The position numbers were made by a program, and so were the translations under genes. The notes beneath the pieces are model-generated. The model was not told the DNA's origin. It saw nothing but the letters and a program-made list of their open reading frames with translations, and did no database searches. Below, piece after piece: positions 54,184 through 61,794 of a DNA stretch of 64,000 nucleotides (the stretch's first letter is position 1; each line of letters opens with the position of its first letter). Where the stretch lies: contig NZ_AP022870.1 in NCBI RefSeq assembly GCF_011764545.1, positions 4,324,001 through 4,388,000 on the forward strand, written 5' to 3'. The stretch comes from Phytohabitans flavus. Its GTDB lineage: Bacteria > Actinomycetota > Actinomycetes > Mycobacteriales > Micromonosporaceae.

Positions 54184-55029
54184 GTGACCACCGCGACCCT
54201 CGCCCCGGACCGGTCGGCCACGCGCCGATCGGCCCGGGGTGGCCGCCGCCTCGACCGCTACTCCGGGTTGGGTCTCGGGGTCGCGATGCTGTGGTTCAGC
54301 CTGCTCGTGCTGATCCCGCTGACGGCCGTCGTGGTCACCGCCTCCGAGGGTGGCTGGGGCGGCTTCTGGGACGCGGTCACCAACGAGCAGACCGCGGCCG
54401 CGATCCGGCTGACCGTCGGCACCGCGCTCGGGGTCACGGTCGTCAACGTCGTGATGGGCACGCTGATCGCCTGGGTGCTGGTCCGGGACAGGTTCTTCGG
54501 CAAGCGGCTGCTGGAGATCCTGATCGACATCCCGTTCGCGCTGCCCACGATTGTCGCCGGCCTGGTGCTGCTCTCGCTGTACGGCCCGGAGAGCCCGCTC
54601 GGCATCGACGTGCACAACACCCGGATCGCGGTGTTCCTGGCGTTCCTCTTCGTCACGCTGCCGTTCATCGTGCGTACCGTGCAGCCGGTCCTGGCCGAGC
54701 TCGACCGCGAGGTGGAGGAGGCCGCGGCGTCGCTCGGCGCGAGCAGGTTCACCACGTTCCGCCGGATCATCCTGCCGAGCCTGACCCCGGCGATCGCGGC
54801 CGGCGCGGCGCTCTCGTTCGCCCGCGGGGTCAGCGAGTACGGCTCGCTGGTGCTCCTGTCCGGCAACCTGCCGATGCGCACCGAGGTCACCTCGGTCCGC
54901 ATCCTCAGCAGCATCGAGAACGACAACCTGGACAACGCGTCCGCCGTCGCCGCGGTGCTGCTGGCCATCTCGTTCGCGGTGATCGTGATCCTCGACATCA
55001 TCCAGCGGAGGGTGATCCGCCGTGGCTGA
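54184..55029 (+). CDS. cysT: Sulfate ABC transporter permease CysT type
   Basis: 281 residues, six membrane segments, EAA loop EEAAASLGASRFTTFRRIILPSLTPAI. GTG 54184 is chosen because AGGAGACGCA precedes it; the open frame starts earlier at 54133. There are 195 bases between the binding-protein stop and this start, with no gene. Overlaps the next start by eight bases. Confidence 0.92.
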   Translation: MTTATLAPDRSATRRSARGGRRLDRYSGLGLGVAMLWFSLLVLIPLTAVVVTASEGGWGGFWDAVTNEQTAAAIRLTVGTALGVTVVNVVMGTLIAWVLVRDRFFGKRLLEILIDIPFALPTIVAGLVLLSLYGPESPLGIDVHNTRIAVFLAFLFVTLPFIVRTVQPVLAELDREVEEAAASLGASRFTTFRRIILPSLTPAIAAGAALSFARGVSEYGSLVLLSGNLPMRTEVTSVRILSSIENDNLDNASAVAAVLLAISFAVIVILDIIQRRVIRRG

Positions 55030-55831
55030 ACGCCGTCCGGGACGATACGTCGCCCGCCTGATCGTCGTCGTCTACCTCTTCCTCCTGGTGGCCTGGCCGC
55101 TCTTCCTGGTCGGGCAGAACACGTTCGACGGCGGCCTGGAAAACCTCCGGAGCATCGTCGAGGACCCCGACGTCGTACACGCACTGCGGCTGAGCCTCAT
55201 GGTCGCGGTCATCGCCGTGGTGATCAACACGGTGTTCGGCGTGGGCATCTCGCTGCTGCTGGTCCGCTACGAGTTCCCCGGAAAGCGGCTGCTCAGCGCG
55301 CTGCTCGACGTACCCCTGTCGGTGTCGCCGATCGTCGTCGGCCTCTCCCTCGTGCTCGTGTACGGCGGCCGCAACGGCTGGTTCGGCCCCACGCTGGAGG
55401 ACGCCGGGATCCAGGTCATCTTCGCCACGCCGGGCATCGTGATGGCCACGGTCTTCGTCGCCCTGCCGCTGGTGATCCGGGAGGTCGTACCGGTCCTGGA
55501 GGAGGTCGGCGACGAGCAGGAGCAGGCGGCGCGGAGCCTCGGCGCCAACGGGTTCCAGACGTTCTGGCGGATCACCCTCCCGGCGATCAAGTGGGGCGTC
55601 ACGTACGGCGTGGTGCTGAGCCTCGCCCGCTCGCTCGGCGAGTTCGGCGCGGTCAAGGTGGTCTCCGGCAACGTGCTCGGCGAGACCCGTACCGCCACGC
55701 TCGTGGTCGAGGAGAAGTACCTCAACTTCGACAAGGGTGGCGCCTACGCCACCGCGTTCCTGCTCGCCCTCGTGGCGGTCGCCGCGATCGTCGTCGTCTC
55801 CGTCCTCCGCCCGAAGGAAGAAGACCGTTGA
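55022..55831 (+). CDS. cysW: Sulfate ABC transporter permease CysW type
   Basis: 269 residues, six membrane segments. EAA loop EQEQAARSLGANGFQTFWRITLPAIKWG, and the family-typical SLARSLGEFGAVKVVSGNV. GTG 55022 lies inside the end of the CysT gene. The stop overlaps the ATPase start (TTGA). Confidence 0.92.
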   Translation: MAERRPGRYVARLIVVVYLFLLVAWPLFLVGQNTFDGGLENLRSIVEDPDVVHALRLSLMVAVIAVVINTVFGVGISLLLVRYEFPGKRLLSALLDVPLSVSPIVVGLSLVLVYGGRNGWFGPTLEDAGIQVIFATPGIVMATVFVALPLVIREVVPVLEEVGDEQEQAARSLGANGFQTFWRITLPAIKWGVTYGVVLSLARSLGEFGAVKVVSGNVLGETRTATLVVEEKYLNFDKGGAYATAFLLALVAVAAIVVVSVLRPKEEDR

Positions 55832-56795
55832 GCATCGAGATTTCCAACGTCAGCAAGCGGTTCGGAAGCTTCGTCGCGCTTGACGACGTCTCCGTGAGCA
55901 TCCCGTCCGGGCAGCTCACCGCGCTGCTCGGCCCGTCCGGTGGCGGCAAGTCCACGCTGCTGCGGATCATCGCCGGCCTGGAGCAGGCGGACAGCGGCAG
56001 CGTGCGGATCGAGGGCGTGGACGCCACCGGCCTGCCGCCCCAGAAGCGCAACGTGGGCTTCGTGTTCCAGCACTACGCGGCGTTCAAGCACATGTCGGTA
56101 CGGCGGAACGTGGCCTTCGGCCTGGAGATCCGGCGGCGCCCGAAGGCGGAGATCCGCGAGCGGGTCGACGAGCTGCTGCGACTCGTCCACCTTGAACAGT
56201 TCGGCGACCGGCTACCCGCGCAGCTTTCCGGCGGCCAGCGGCAGCGCATGGCGCTGGCCCGCGCGCTCGCCGTCGAGCCGACCGTGCTGCTGCTGGACGA
56301 GCCGTTCGGCGCGCTCGACGCCAAGGTGCGCAAGGAGCTGCGCGACTGGCTGCGCCGGCTGCACGACGAGGTGCACGTGACCACGGTGTTCGTCACGCAC
56401 GACCAGGAGGAGGCGCTGGAGGTCGCCGACGAGATCGTGGTGATCAACGACGGGCGCATCGAGCAGATCGGCACGCCCGACGAGCTGTACGACGCGCCGG
56501 CCAACGACTTCGTGATGCGCTTCCTCGGCCCGGTCACCCAGCTCGGCGACCAGCTCGTCCGCCCGCACGACCTGGTCATCCACACCGGCGACCCGGAGCC
56601 CGGCGCGGTGACCGGCCAGGTCAGCCGGATCACCCGGATCGGCTTCGAGATCCGCGTCGAGGTGACCACCGGGGACCAGGTTGTCGTGGTGACCCTGACC
56701 CGGACCAGATTCCGCGCACTGGACATCGAGGAGGGGCGACGGTGCGGGTCGGGCTGGCGCCCGAGGCGGTCGCTGACACGCTGCGCATCGGTTGA
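55828..56795 (+). CDS. cysA: Sulfate ABC transporter ATPase CysA type, frame broken near 56735
   Basis: About 322 residues after repair. Walker A GPSGGGKST, signature LSGGQRQR, Walker B VLLLDEPFGALD, and a C-terminal regulatory beta domain. TTG 55828 overlaps the CysW stop. After RFRALDIEEG the literal frame turns into Arg/Cys-rich nonsense up to 56847. In the next frame TVRVGLAPEAVADTLRIG ends at TGA 56793-56795, just before the ribosome site of the Rrf2 gene. One missing G in the run 56733-56736 explains this. The ATPase core is unaffected. Confidence 0.87.
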
Positions 56796-56804
56796 GGAGG
56801 CACG

Positions 56805-57224
56805 GTGCAGATCTCGGCACGCAGTGACTACGCCCTCCGGGCGCTGATCGCCACCGCCGGCTTCTCCGACGGCGGCCCCGTCTCGGCGTCGAAGCTGGCC
56901 GAGGCGCAGGCGATCCCACTCGGCTTTCTGCACGACATCATGTCCGATTTGCGCCGGGCCGGCCTGCTCACCAGCCAGCGCGGCACGGACGGCGGGTACA
57001 CGCTGGCCCGCCCGCCGAACGAGATCACGGTGGGTGACGTCCTGCGCGCGATCAACGGGTCGCTGAGCACGGTCCGGGGGCTTCCCCCGGACCAGGTCAA
57101 CTACCACGGGGTGGCGAGCGGCCTGCCGGAGCTGTGGCTGACCCTGCACGAGGCGATCGCGGACGTGGTGGACCGGACGACGCTCGCCGACCTGCTGCCG
57201 GGGCAATATCGGACCAGCGCCTGA
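56805..57224 (+). CDS. Rrf2-family regulator linked to the sulfate operon
   Basis: 139 residues. A winged helix-turn-helix with the Rrf2 opening MQISARSDYALRALIATA, then LAEAQAIPLGFLHDIMSDLRRAGLLTSQRGTDGGYTLARPPNEITVGDVLRAING. There is no Cys in the protein, so it cannot bind an Fe-S cluster as IscR or NsrR do. It resembles the cysteine-responsive CymR-type branch in lacking the cluster ligands. GGAGG precedes GTG 56805. Its place at the end of the sulfate operon suggests it represses that operon when sulfur is sufficient; this is inference. Confidence 0.87.
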   Translation: MQISARSDYALRALIATAGFSDGGPVSASKLAEAQAIPLGFLHDIMSDLRRAGLLTSQRGTDGGYTLARPPNEITVGDVLRAINGSLSTVRGLPPDQVNYHGVASGLPELWLTLHEAIADVVDRTTLADLLPGQYRTSA

Positions 57225-57302
57225 GCCCCCAACTCGAGAGCTTTGGAGTTGGGGTGGCCTCGGCGTCTTGTCGCGGATAAAGATCCAAAATCAAGGGAAG
57301 GC

Positions 57303-57360
57303 GGGCTACCGCGATGTCCGTGGTGGTCCGGACCGTCGCTCCCGCGGCCTCGCCCTCCGC
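57303..57360 (+). repeat. 58-bp intergenic element, copy G
   Basis: Starts 78 bases past the Rrf2 stop, on the same strand. In this copy the first stem keeps pairing with one G-U (ACCGCG with CGTGGT). It is part of composite locus 2 as copy A is part of locus 1. Confidence 0.95.
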
Positions 57361-57562
57361 AGTTGGGCAAGCTCACCCCCAGGTCGTGGTCGGCCGACCG
57401 CGACCTTCGCCGCCGGGTCCGCGCTCCGGCCAGCCTTGACCTCGGCGGCTGGGCGGGGGTCCGCCCAGAGGGCGGCACACGCCCAAAGGGCGCCCGGTTT
57501 GCCTTGACCGGTGCTACAGCTGGAAGCCGTCCGGCAGATCGTGGTACCGAGCGGCCCCTCTG

Positions 57563-57701
57563 GAGCCTGTCGCAAAATTGCCCGACTACAGCGTGTGTCG
57601 AGAAAAACACGGCTGTGTCCGCCGCTGGCCGCCGAACGGCGGCCGGCGAGGGTCAACGAGACCCTCATTTCAAGCGAATCTGGCGATTCTGCGACAGGCT
57701 C
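57563..57701. mobile_element. 139-bp MITE-like element with the IS1182-like termini
   Basis: Ends GAGCCTGTCGCA (57563-57574) and TGCGACAGGCTC (57690-57701), identical to the IS at 13829-15605. Similarity of the termini extends to about 20 bases. CTG flanks both sides. Outside, AGATCGTGGTACC (57536-57548) and GGTACCACGATCT (57715-57727) form a perfect 13-base outer palindrome, matching the flanks of the IS. No transposase. The interior has a GC-rich hairpin. It is probably a deletion derivative mobilised by the same transposase. Confidence 0.75.
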
Positions 57702-58160
57702 CTGGGGGCAGTTGGGTACCACGATCTCTCGCGTACCCCACCGCGCCGATCAAGGAAGCGGGTCTGCGCGGTCGCTGCGGGATCAGCATCAGCCAGGACC
57801 ACAGGCCCCACCTGGCGGCAAGGTCGCCTTTGGCCGCCGGCGCGGCCACTGTAGGAAGCAGAGCGAATGCGCCCGGCGCACCCACCGCTTTGCTCCTCGT
57901 CCAACGGCGGTCCCGGGCCGGGGTTGGGGTTGGGCTTGGAGCGCGGACGTGGCAGTGGAGGTCGGGGATTTCGGCGAGCGCTAGCGAGCCGCCGACCTGC
58001 GCGGTGCCCGCGGGAGCATACGGCCGGCGACTGACGCGGACCGGGGCAAAATACCTTGTCTCAAGAAATCGAATGTGACCCCGGCCTTGAAAGATCTCTG
58101 GAGGCGCGTCACCCCGGGCGGGTGATGGCCACCCACCCGGCCTCGCCGGACGATGCCGGC

Positions 58161-58841
58161 ATGACGACGACACCCGACGTACGCACCGACGAACAGATCC
58201 AGCAGGACGTCCTGGCGGAGCTGCGGTGGGACGCCCGCGTGCAGCCCAACGAGGTGGCCGTCGCGGTACAGGGCGGCATCGTGACGCTCGCCGGCTGGGT
58301 GGACAACTACGTCAAACGGTGGGCGGCGGAACGCGCGGCCCAGCGGGTACGCAGCGTGGTCGCGGTCGCCAACGAGGTCGAGATCCGCCCGCCGGCCGCC
58401 GGTAACGAGCCCACCGACGCGAACATCGCCGGCGCCACGGTCCAGGTACTGGAGTGGAACGCGCTGGTCCCCTCGGACCAGGTCGAGGTCAGCGTCTCGG
58501 CCGGCCGGGTGACGCTGCGCGGCGAGGTCGAGTGGGAGTACGAGCGCCGCGAGGCCGAGCGCGCGGTCCGCGGCCTGGCCGGGGTGCGCGGGGTGACCAA
58601 CTCGATCGCGGTACGGCCGCGGCGGCGGATCGAGCCCGAGGACCTGGAGCGCCGGATCGAGCAGGCGCTCCTGCGCAGTGCCGAGACCGACGCGGAGCGG
58701 ATCATGGTGGAGCAGGACGGCGACAAGGTGATCCTGCGCGGCGCGGTGCGGTCCTGGCCGGAGCGGCGGGACGCCGAGCGGGCCGCCTGGTCGGCGCCGG
58801 GCGTGCGCTCGGTCGAAAACGACATCCGGATCGCGCCGTAA
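58161..58841 (+). CDS. Triple-BON-domain protein, copy 1
   Basis: 226 residues with three BON domains: about 12-75 (QQDVLAELRWDARVQPNEVAVAVQGGIVTLAGWVDN), 82-150 (VTLRGEVEWEYERREAERAVRGLAGVRGVTNSI) and 157-225. No signal peptide or membrane segment, unlike OsmY. ATG 58161 is chosen from similarity to copy 2 (60618-61295). The frame is open to 58056, but that part is repeat. BON domains bind membranes or polysaccharides and are common in stress proteins. Convergent with the LuxR gene, with three bases between them. Confidence 0.85.
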   Translation: MTTTPDVRTDEQIQQDVLAELRWDARVQPNEVAVAVQGGIVTLAGWVDNYVKRWAAERAAQRVRSVVAVANEVEIRPPAAGNEPTDANIAGATVQVLEWNALVPSDQVEVSVSAGRVTLRGEVEWEYERREAERAVRGLAGVRGVTNSIAVRPRRRIEPEDLERRIEQALLRSAETDAERIMVEQDGDKVILRGAVRSWPERRDAERAAWSAPGVRSVENDIRIAP

Positions 58842-58844
58842 ATC

Positions 58845-59882
58845 CTACCGCGCGCGCTCGTTGCGATGCGGTGCTGCCCGGTGCAGCGAGCGCGGAATGT
58901 ACAGCCCGCGGCGGAGCGCGTAGACCGCTGCGAGGGTACGGGTGGGTGCGTCCAGCTTGGCCAGAATGTGCTCCAGATGCGTGGCGACGGTGCGCTCGGT
59001 GAGCTGGAACGCGCTGGCGATCCGCCGGTTGGAGCACCCCTCGACGACCAGGCCCAGCACCTCGAGCTCGCGTCGGGTGAGCCGGCCCAGGTCACCGGCG
59101 GGCGCGACGACCACCGCCGCGATGACGTGCGCCGGCGGCAGGTCCGGGCAGGCCAGCACCGTTACGCGCAGGTGGCGGTCCTCGCCGTCCGCGTCGTACG
59201 GGCAGAGGAAGGCGGCGTGCGCCATCCCGTCGAGCTGGCGCCGGGCAACGTCGAGCAGCCGGGAGCCGCGGGCGAGGATCGCGTGGTCGGACAGTCCGGG
59301 CAGCGCCTGCGTCCGCCCGTCGCGGGCCAGCAGCACTCCCGCGCCCGCGTCGCGGACCAGCCGGCCCGCCGCGCTGATCGACCGCAGCGGGTCCAGCGCG
59401 TCGGCCATCGTCGTGGAGAGGCTCCCGAGCAGGTGGCGGGCGCCGTCGGTGGGGTGCGCGGCGGTGTCGGTGTAGACGGCCATGATGCCGATGTAGCGGC
59501 CGTCCGATGTGGTCAACCGGACGCCGATGCCTTCGCGGAAGCCGGCCGGCGTCAGGTACTCCGCCCAGGAGCGGATCTCTTCCCTCGGCACGGACAGGTC
59601 GCGCAGCCGCATGGGCGGGCCGCTCCGGTGCAGGCCAAGCAGCTCGATGTCGTCGAGGTGATGTGGACTGTCCAGGTAGGACCGAACTTTTTCGTCGTAG
59701 CCCTCGAAGAAGAGCGAATGCTCGGCCCGGCGCTCCATGTCGAGCAGGTAAACGCGGGCCGCCTCGAATGGCACCACGCGCCGGATCGGGCTCAGCAAGG
59801 CCTCCGCCCGCTCCGCGACTCTCGCGGGAGCGGCCGCTACCGAGGCCACCTCGGTGGCGATTTCGAACGCCCCCGAGCGCAT
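58845..59882 (-). CDS. LuxR-family regulator with GAF-like sensor domain
   Basis: 345 residues. The N-terminal 200 residues look like a GAF-type sensor (FEAARVYLLDMERRAEHSLFFEGYDEKVRSYLDSP). The C-terminal LuxR helix-turn-helix is LTRRELEVLGLVVEGCSNRRIASAFQLTERTVATHLEHILAKLDAPTRTLAAVYALRRGL. No receiver domain. Both flanking genes encode stress-type proteins and may be targets. Confidence 0.87.
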   Translation of the reverse strand: MRSGAFEIATEVASVAAAPARVAERAEALLSPIRRVVPFEAARVYLLDMERRAEHSLFFEGYDEKVRSYLDSPHHLDDIELLGLHRSGPPMRLRDLSVPREEIRSWAEYLTPAGFREGIGVRLTTSDGRYIGIMAVYTDTAAHPTDGARHLLGSLSTTMADALDPLRSISAAGRLVRDAGAGVLLARDGRTQALPGLSDHAILARGSRLLDVARRQLDGMAHAAFLCPYDADGEDRHLRVTVLACPDLPPAHVIAAVVVAPAGDLGRLTRRELEVLGLVVEGCSNRRIASAFQLTERTVATHLEHILAKLDAPTRTLAAVYALRRGLYIPRSLHRAAPHRNERAR

Positions 59883-59998
59883 AAGGCATCGCCTCCCAGG
59901 ACAGCCTAGTACGAAAGCGCGTTCCCCAAAGGGTTCGTTTTAAACCGGTACCCCATCGGTAATCCTGCGGATTGGCACATCGCCTGCGACGGTGTCGA

Positions 59999-60367
59999 AT
60001 GGTTCGGGTGCTCTCCAGAATTATCGACTACCGTGAACTGGTGGAACAGGCCTGTCGCGCCATCCGCGCCGACCCACGGCTAGGACCGGCGCTCGGGATC
60101 GCGCGCGCGACGGCGCGTGATCCGCTCAAGGCGGCACTTACGATGTTGGTCGGCGAAACCCTCGCACGCCGGGCGGAACGCGCCGTGGCCGGATTCGTCG
60201 CCTTCGTCGGCCCACACCGCCTCACCTCAGACGAGTACGACCGGCTGGCGCACTATGTGCTTTCCGCCGCACTGGCCCGGCAGGTCGGCCCGGACCGGCT
60301 GATCCTCATCGGCACGACCCTCACCTCGGTCCGGGCGGCCGTCCTACCAGGACAGCCCCGCCGCTGA
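59999..60367 (+). CDS. Hypothetical protein, 122 residues
   Basis: Soluble, mostly helical, with two hydrophobic stretches too short for membrane segments (LKAALTMLVG, VAGFVAFVG). ATG 59999 follows GGTGTCG, a weak ribosome site. No family recognised. It is divergent from the LuxR gene, so possibly under its control. Confidence 0.55.
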   Translation: MVRVLSRIIDYRELVEQACRAIRADPRLGPALGIARATARDPLKAALTMLVGETLARRAERAVAGFVAFVGPHRLTSDEYDRLAHYVLSAALARQVGPDRLILIGTTLTSVRAAVLPGQPRR

Positions 60368-60617
60368 AGCCCCCATCCACCGCGTCCCTCAACGCGGTGT
60401 CCACATTGACCTCCGCCAGCTTGATCGCGGCTGGCGACGCGGCGTCTGACCTGGTGTAACCCAACTTCCTGAACCTGCCTGGCGGGCGGGTGAGGGTGGC
60501 TCCCCCAACCCTGGTGAAGCGGCTGAACTCACCCGGGCCGGGCGATCACGCCTCACCTGCGCGGTGGCCACGCTCGAAAGCGCAACGGTCATCATCCGTC
60601 AGGAAGGACTGAAGGCA

Positions 60618-61295
60618 ATGACCACCGCCGTTGCTGTACGTAGCGACGAGGAAATCCAGCAAGATGTGATGGCGGAGTTCAGCTGGGACGCCCGCCTCCA
60701 GCCGAACGAGATCGGCGTCGCGGCGAGGGACGGCATCGTCACCCTCACCGGCTCGGTCGACACCTTCGTCAAGAAGTGGGCCGCCGAGCGTGCCGCCCAG
60801 CGGGTGCGCGCTGTGCGCGCGGTGGCGAACGACATCGAAGTGCGTTTGCCCAGTTCCGCCGAGCGCTCGGACGCCGACGTGGCGGCCGCGGTCACCCGTT
60901 CCCTGGAGTGGGACGCGCTGGTGCCGGCCGACCGTATCGACGTGACCGTCTCGAAGGGATGGATCACGCTGCGCGGCGAGGTCGAGTGGGAGTACCAGCG
61001 CCGGACCGCGGAGCGCGCCGTCCGAGGGCTCTCCGGCGTCCGCGGGGTCACCAACTTCATCGCGGTACGCCCGCGCGTGCAGCCGGTCCCCAGGGAGCTG
61101 GAGCGCCGGATACAGGAAGCGCTGGTGCGGAGCGTGGAGACCGACGCCAACAACATCCAGATCAGGATCGACGCCGGCCAGGTCACGGCGACCGGCACCG
61201 TGCGGTCCTGGATGGAGAAGCAGGAGGCCGAGCGGGTGGTCTGGTCCGCACCGGGCGTCACCTCGGTGATCAACCGGATCACCATCGAGCCTTGA
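60618..61295 (+). CDS. Triple-BON-domain protein, copy 2
   Basis: 225 residues, clearly paralogous to copy 1 (shared blocks WAAERAAQRVR, TLRGEVEWEY, AERAVRGLSGVRGVTN). Three BON domains in the same order, no export signal. ATG 60618 has GAAGG four bases upstream. It leads a short gene row with DUF2267. The two copies flank the LuxR regulator and the hypothetical gene. Confidence 0.88.
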   Translation: MTTAVAVRSDEEIQQDVMAEFSWDARLQPNEIGVAARDGIVTLTGSVDTFVKKWAAERAAQRVRAVRAVANDIEVRLPSSAERSDADVAAAVTRSLEWDALVPADRIDVTVSKGWITLRGEVEWEYQRRTAERAVRGLSGVRGVTNFIAVRPRVQPVPRELERRIQEALVRSVETDANNIQIRIDAGQVTATGTVRSWMEKQEAERVVWSAPGVTSVINRITIEP

Positions 61296-61352
61296 CCAAG
61301 CGAGCGAGGGCCCGGGCCGGCGACGGTCCGGGCCTATCGGGAGGGCAGCCGG

Positions 61353-61784
61353 ATGGCCACGAACAAACCACACGGGTACCTCGGTGACACCATCGAGAAG
61401 ACCGACGTCCTGCTCAAGGACATCGAAAGCGAGCTAGGCCTGCCGAAGGAGCGGCGCGACCTGTCGTACAAGGCGATGCGCGCGGTGCTGCACGCGCTGC
61501 GCGACCGGCTCGGCGTCGAAGAGTCCGCGCAGCTCGCCGCCCAGCTGCCGACGCTGGTGCGGGGCGCCTACTACGAGGGCTGGCAGCCGGAGACGGTACC
61601 GGTCAAGATGAGCCGCGAGGAGTGGCTCCAGCGCGTGTACGTGGAGTGCCCGCTGGACGTCAAGGGCGGCACCCCGCGACTGGTGCAGGCGGTGCTCGGC
61701 TCGCTGAGCCGGCACGTCACGCGCGGCGAGTGGGACGACGTACGCGCCAGCCTGCCCGACGACTACGCGTCGATGATTCCCTGA
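61353..61784 (+). CDS. DUF2267 family protein
   Basis: 143 residues, helical. Typical family sequence: DLSYKAMRAVLHALRDRLGVEESAQLAAQLPTLVRGAYYEGW and ALPDDYA-like at the end. GGGAGGG precedes ATG 61353. The function is unknown; DUF2267 genes recur among actinobacterial stress genes with BON or universal-stress proteins. Convergent with the next gene, ten bases apart. Confidence 0.88.
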   Translation: MATNKPHGYLGDTIEKTDVLLKDIESELGLPKERRDLSYKAMRAVLHALRDRLGVEESAQLAAQLPTLVRGAYYEGWQPETVPVKMSREEWLQRVYVECPLDVKGGTPRLVQAVLGSLSRHVTRGEWDDVRASLPDDYASMIP

Positions 61785-61794
61785 CCCGCGAACG

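Larger units (their letters stand above)
57275..58083. repeat. Composite intergenic repeat, locus 2 (inverted copy of locus 1)
   Basis: Starts GGATAAAGATCCAAAA at 57275 and ends GAATGTGACCCCG at 58083, matching locus 1 (13450-15962) in opposite orientation. Best conserved blocks are 57275-57440, 57495-57560, 57690-57740 and 57920-58083. The two copies are about 41 kb apart and inverted, so recombination between them would invert the segment between. Confidence 0.75.
57225..58160. other. 935-base intergenic region holding composite repeat locus 2
   Basis: No gene supported. It holds the composite repeat 57275-58083, 58-bp copy G, and the 139-bp mini-element. The last part (58084-58160) leads into the BON gene; no ribosome site is seen there. 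Confidence 0.8.
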
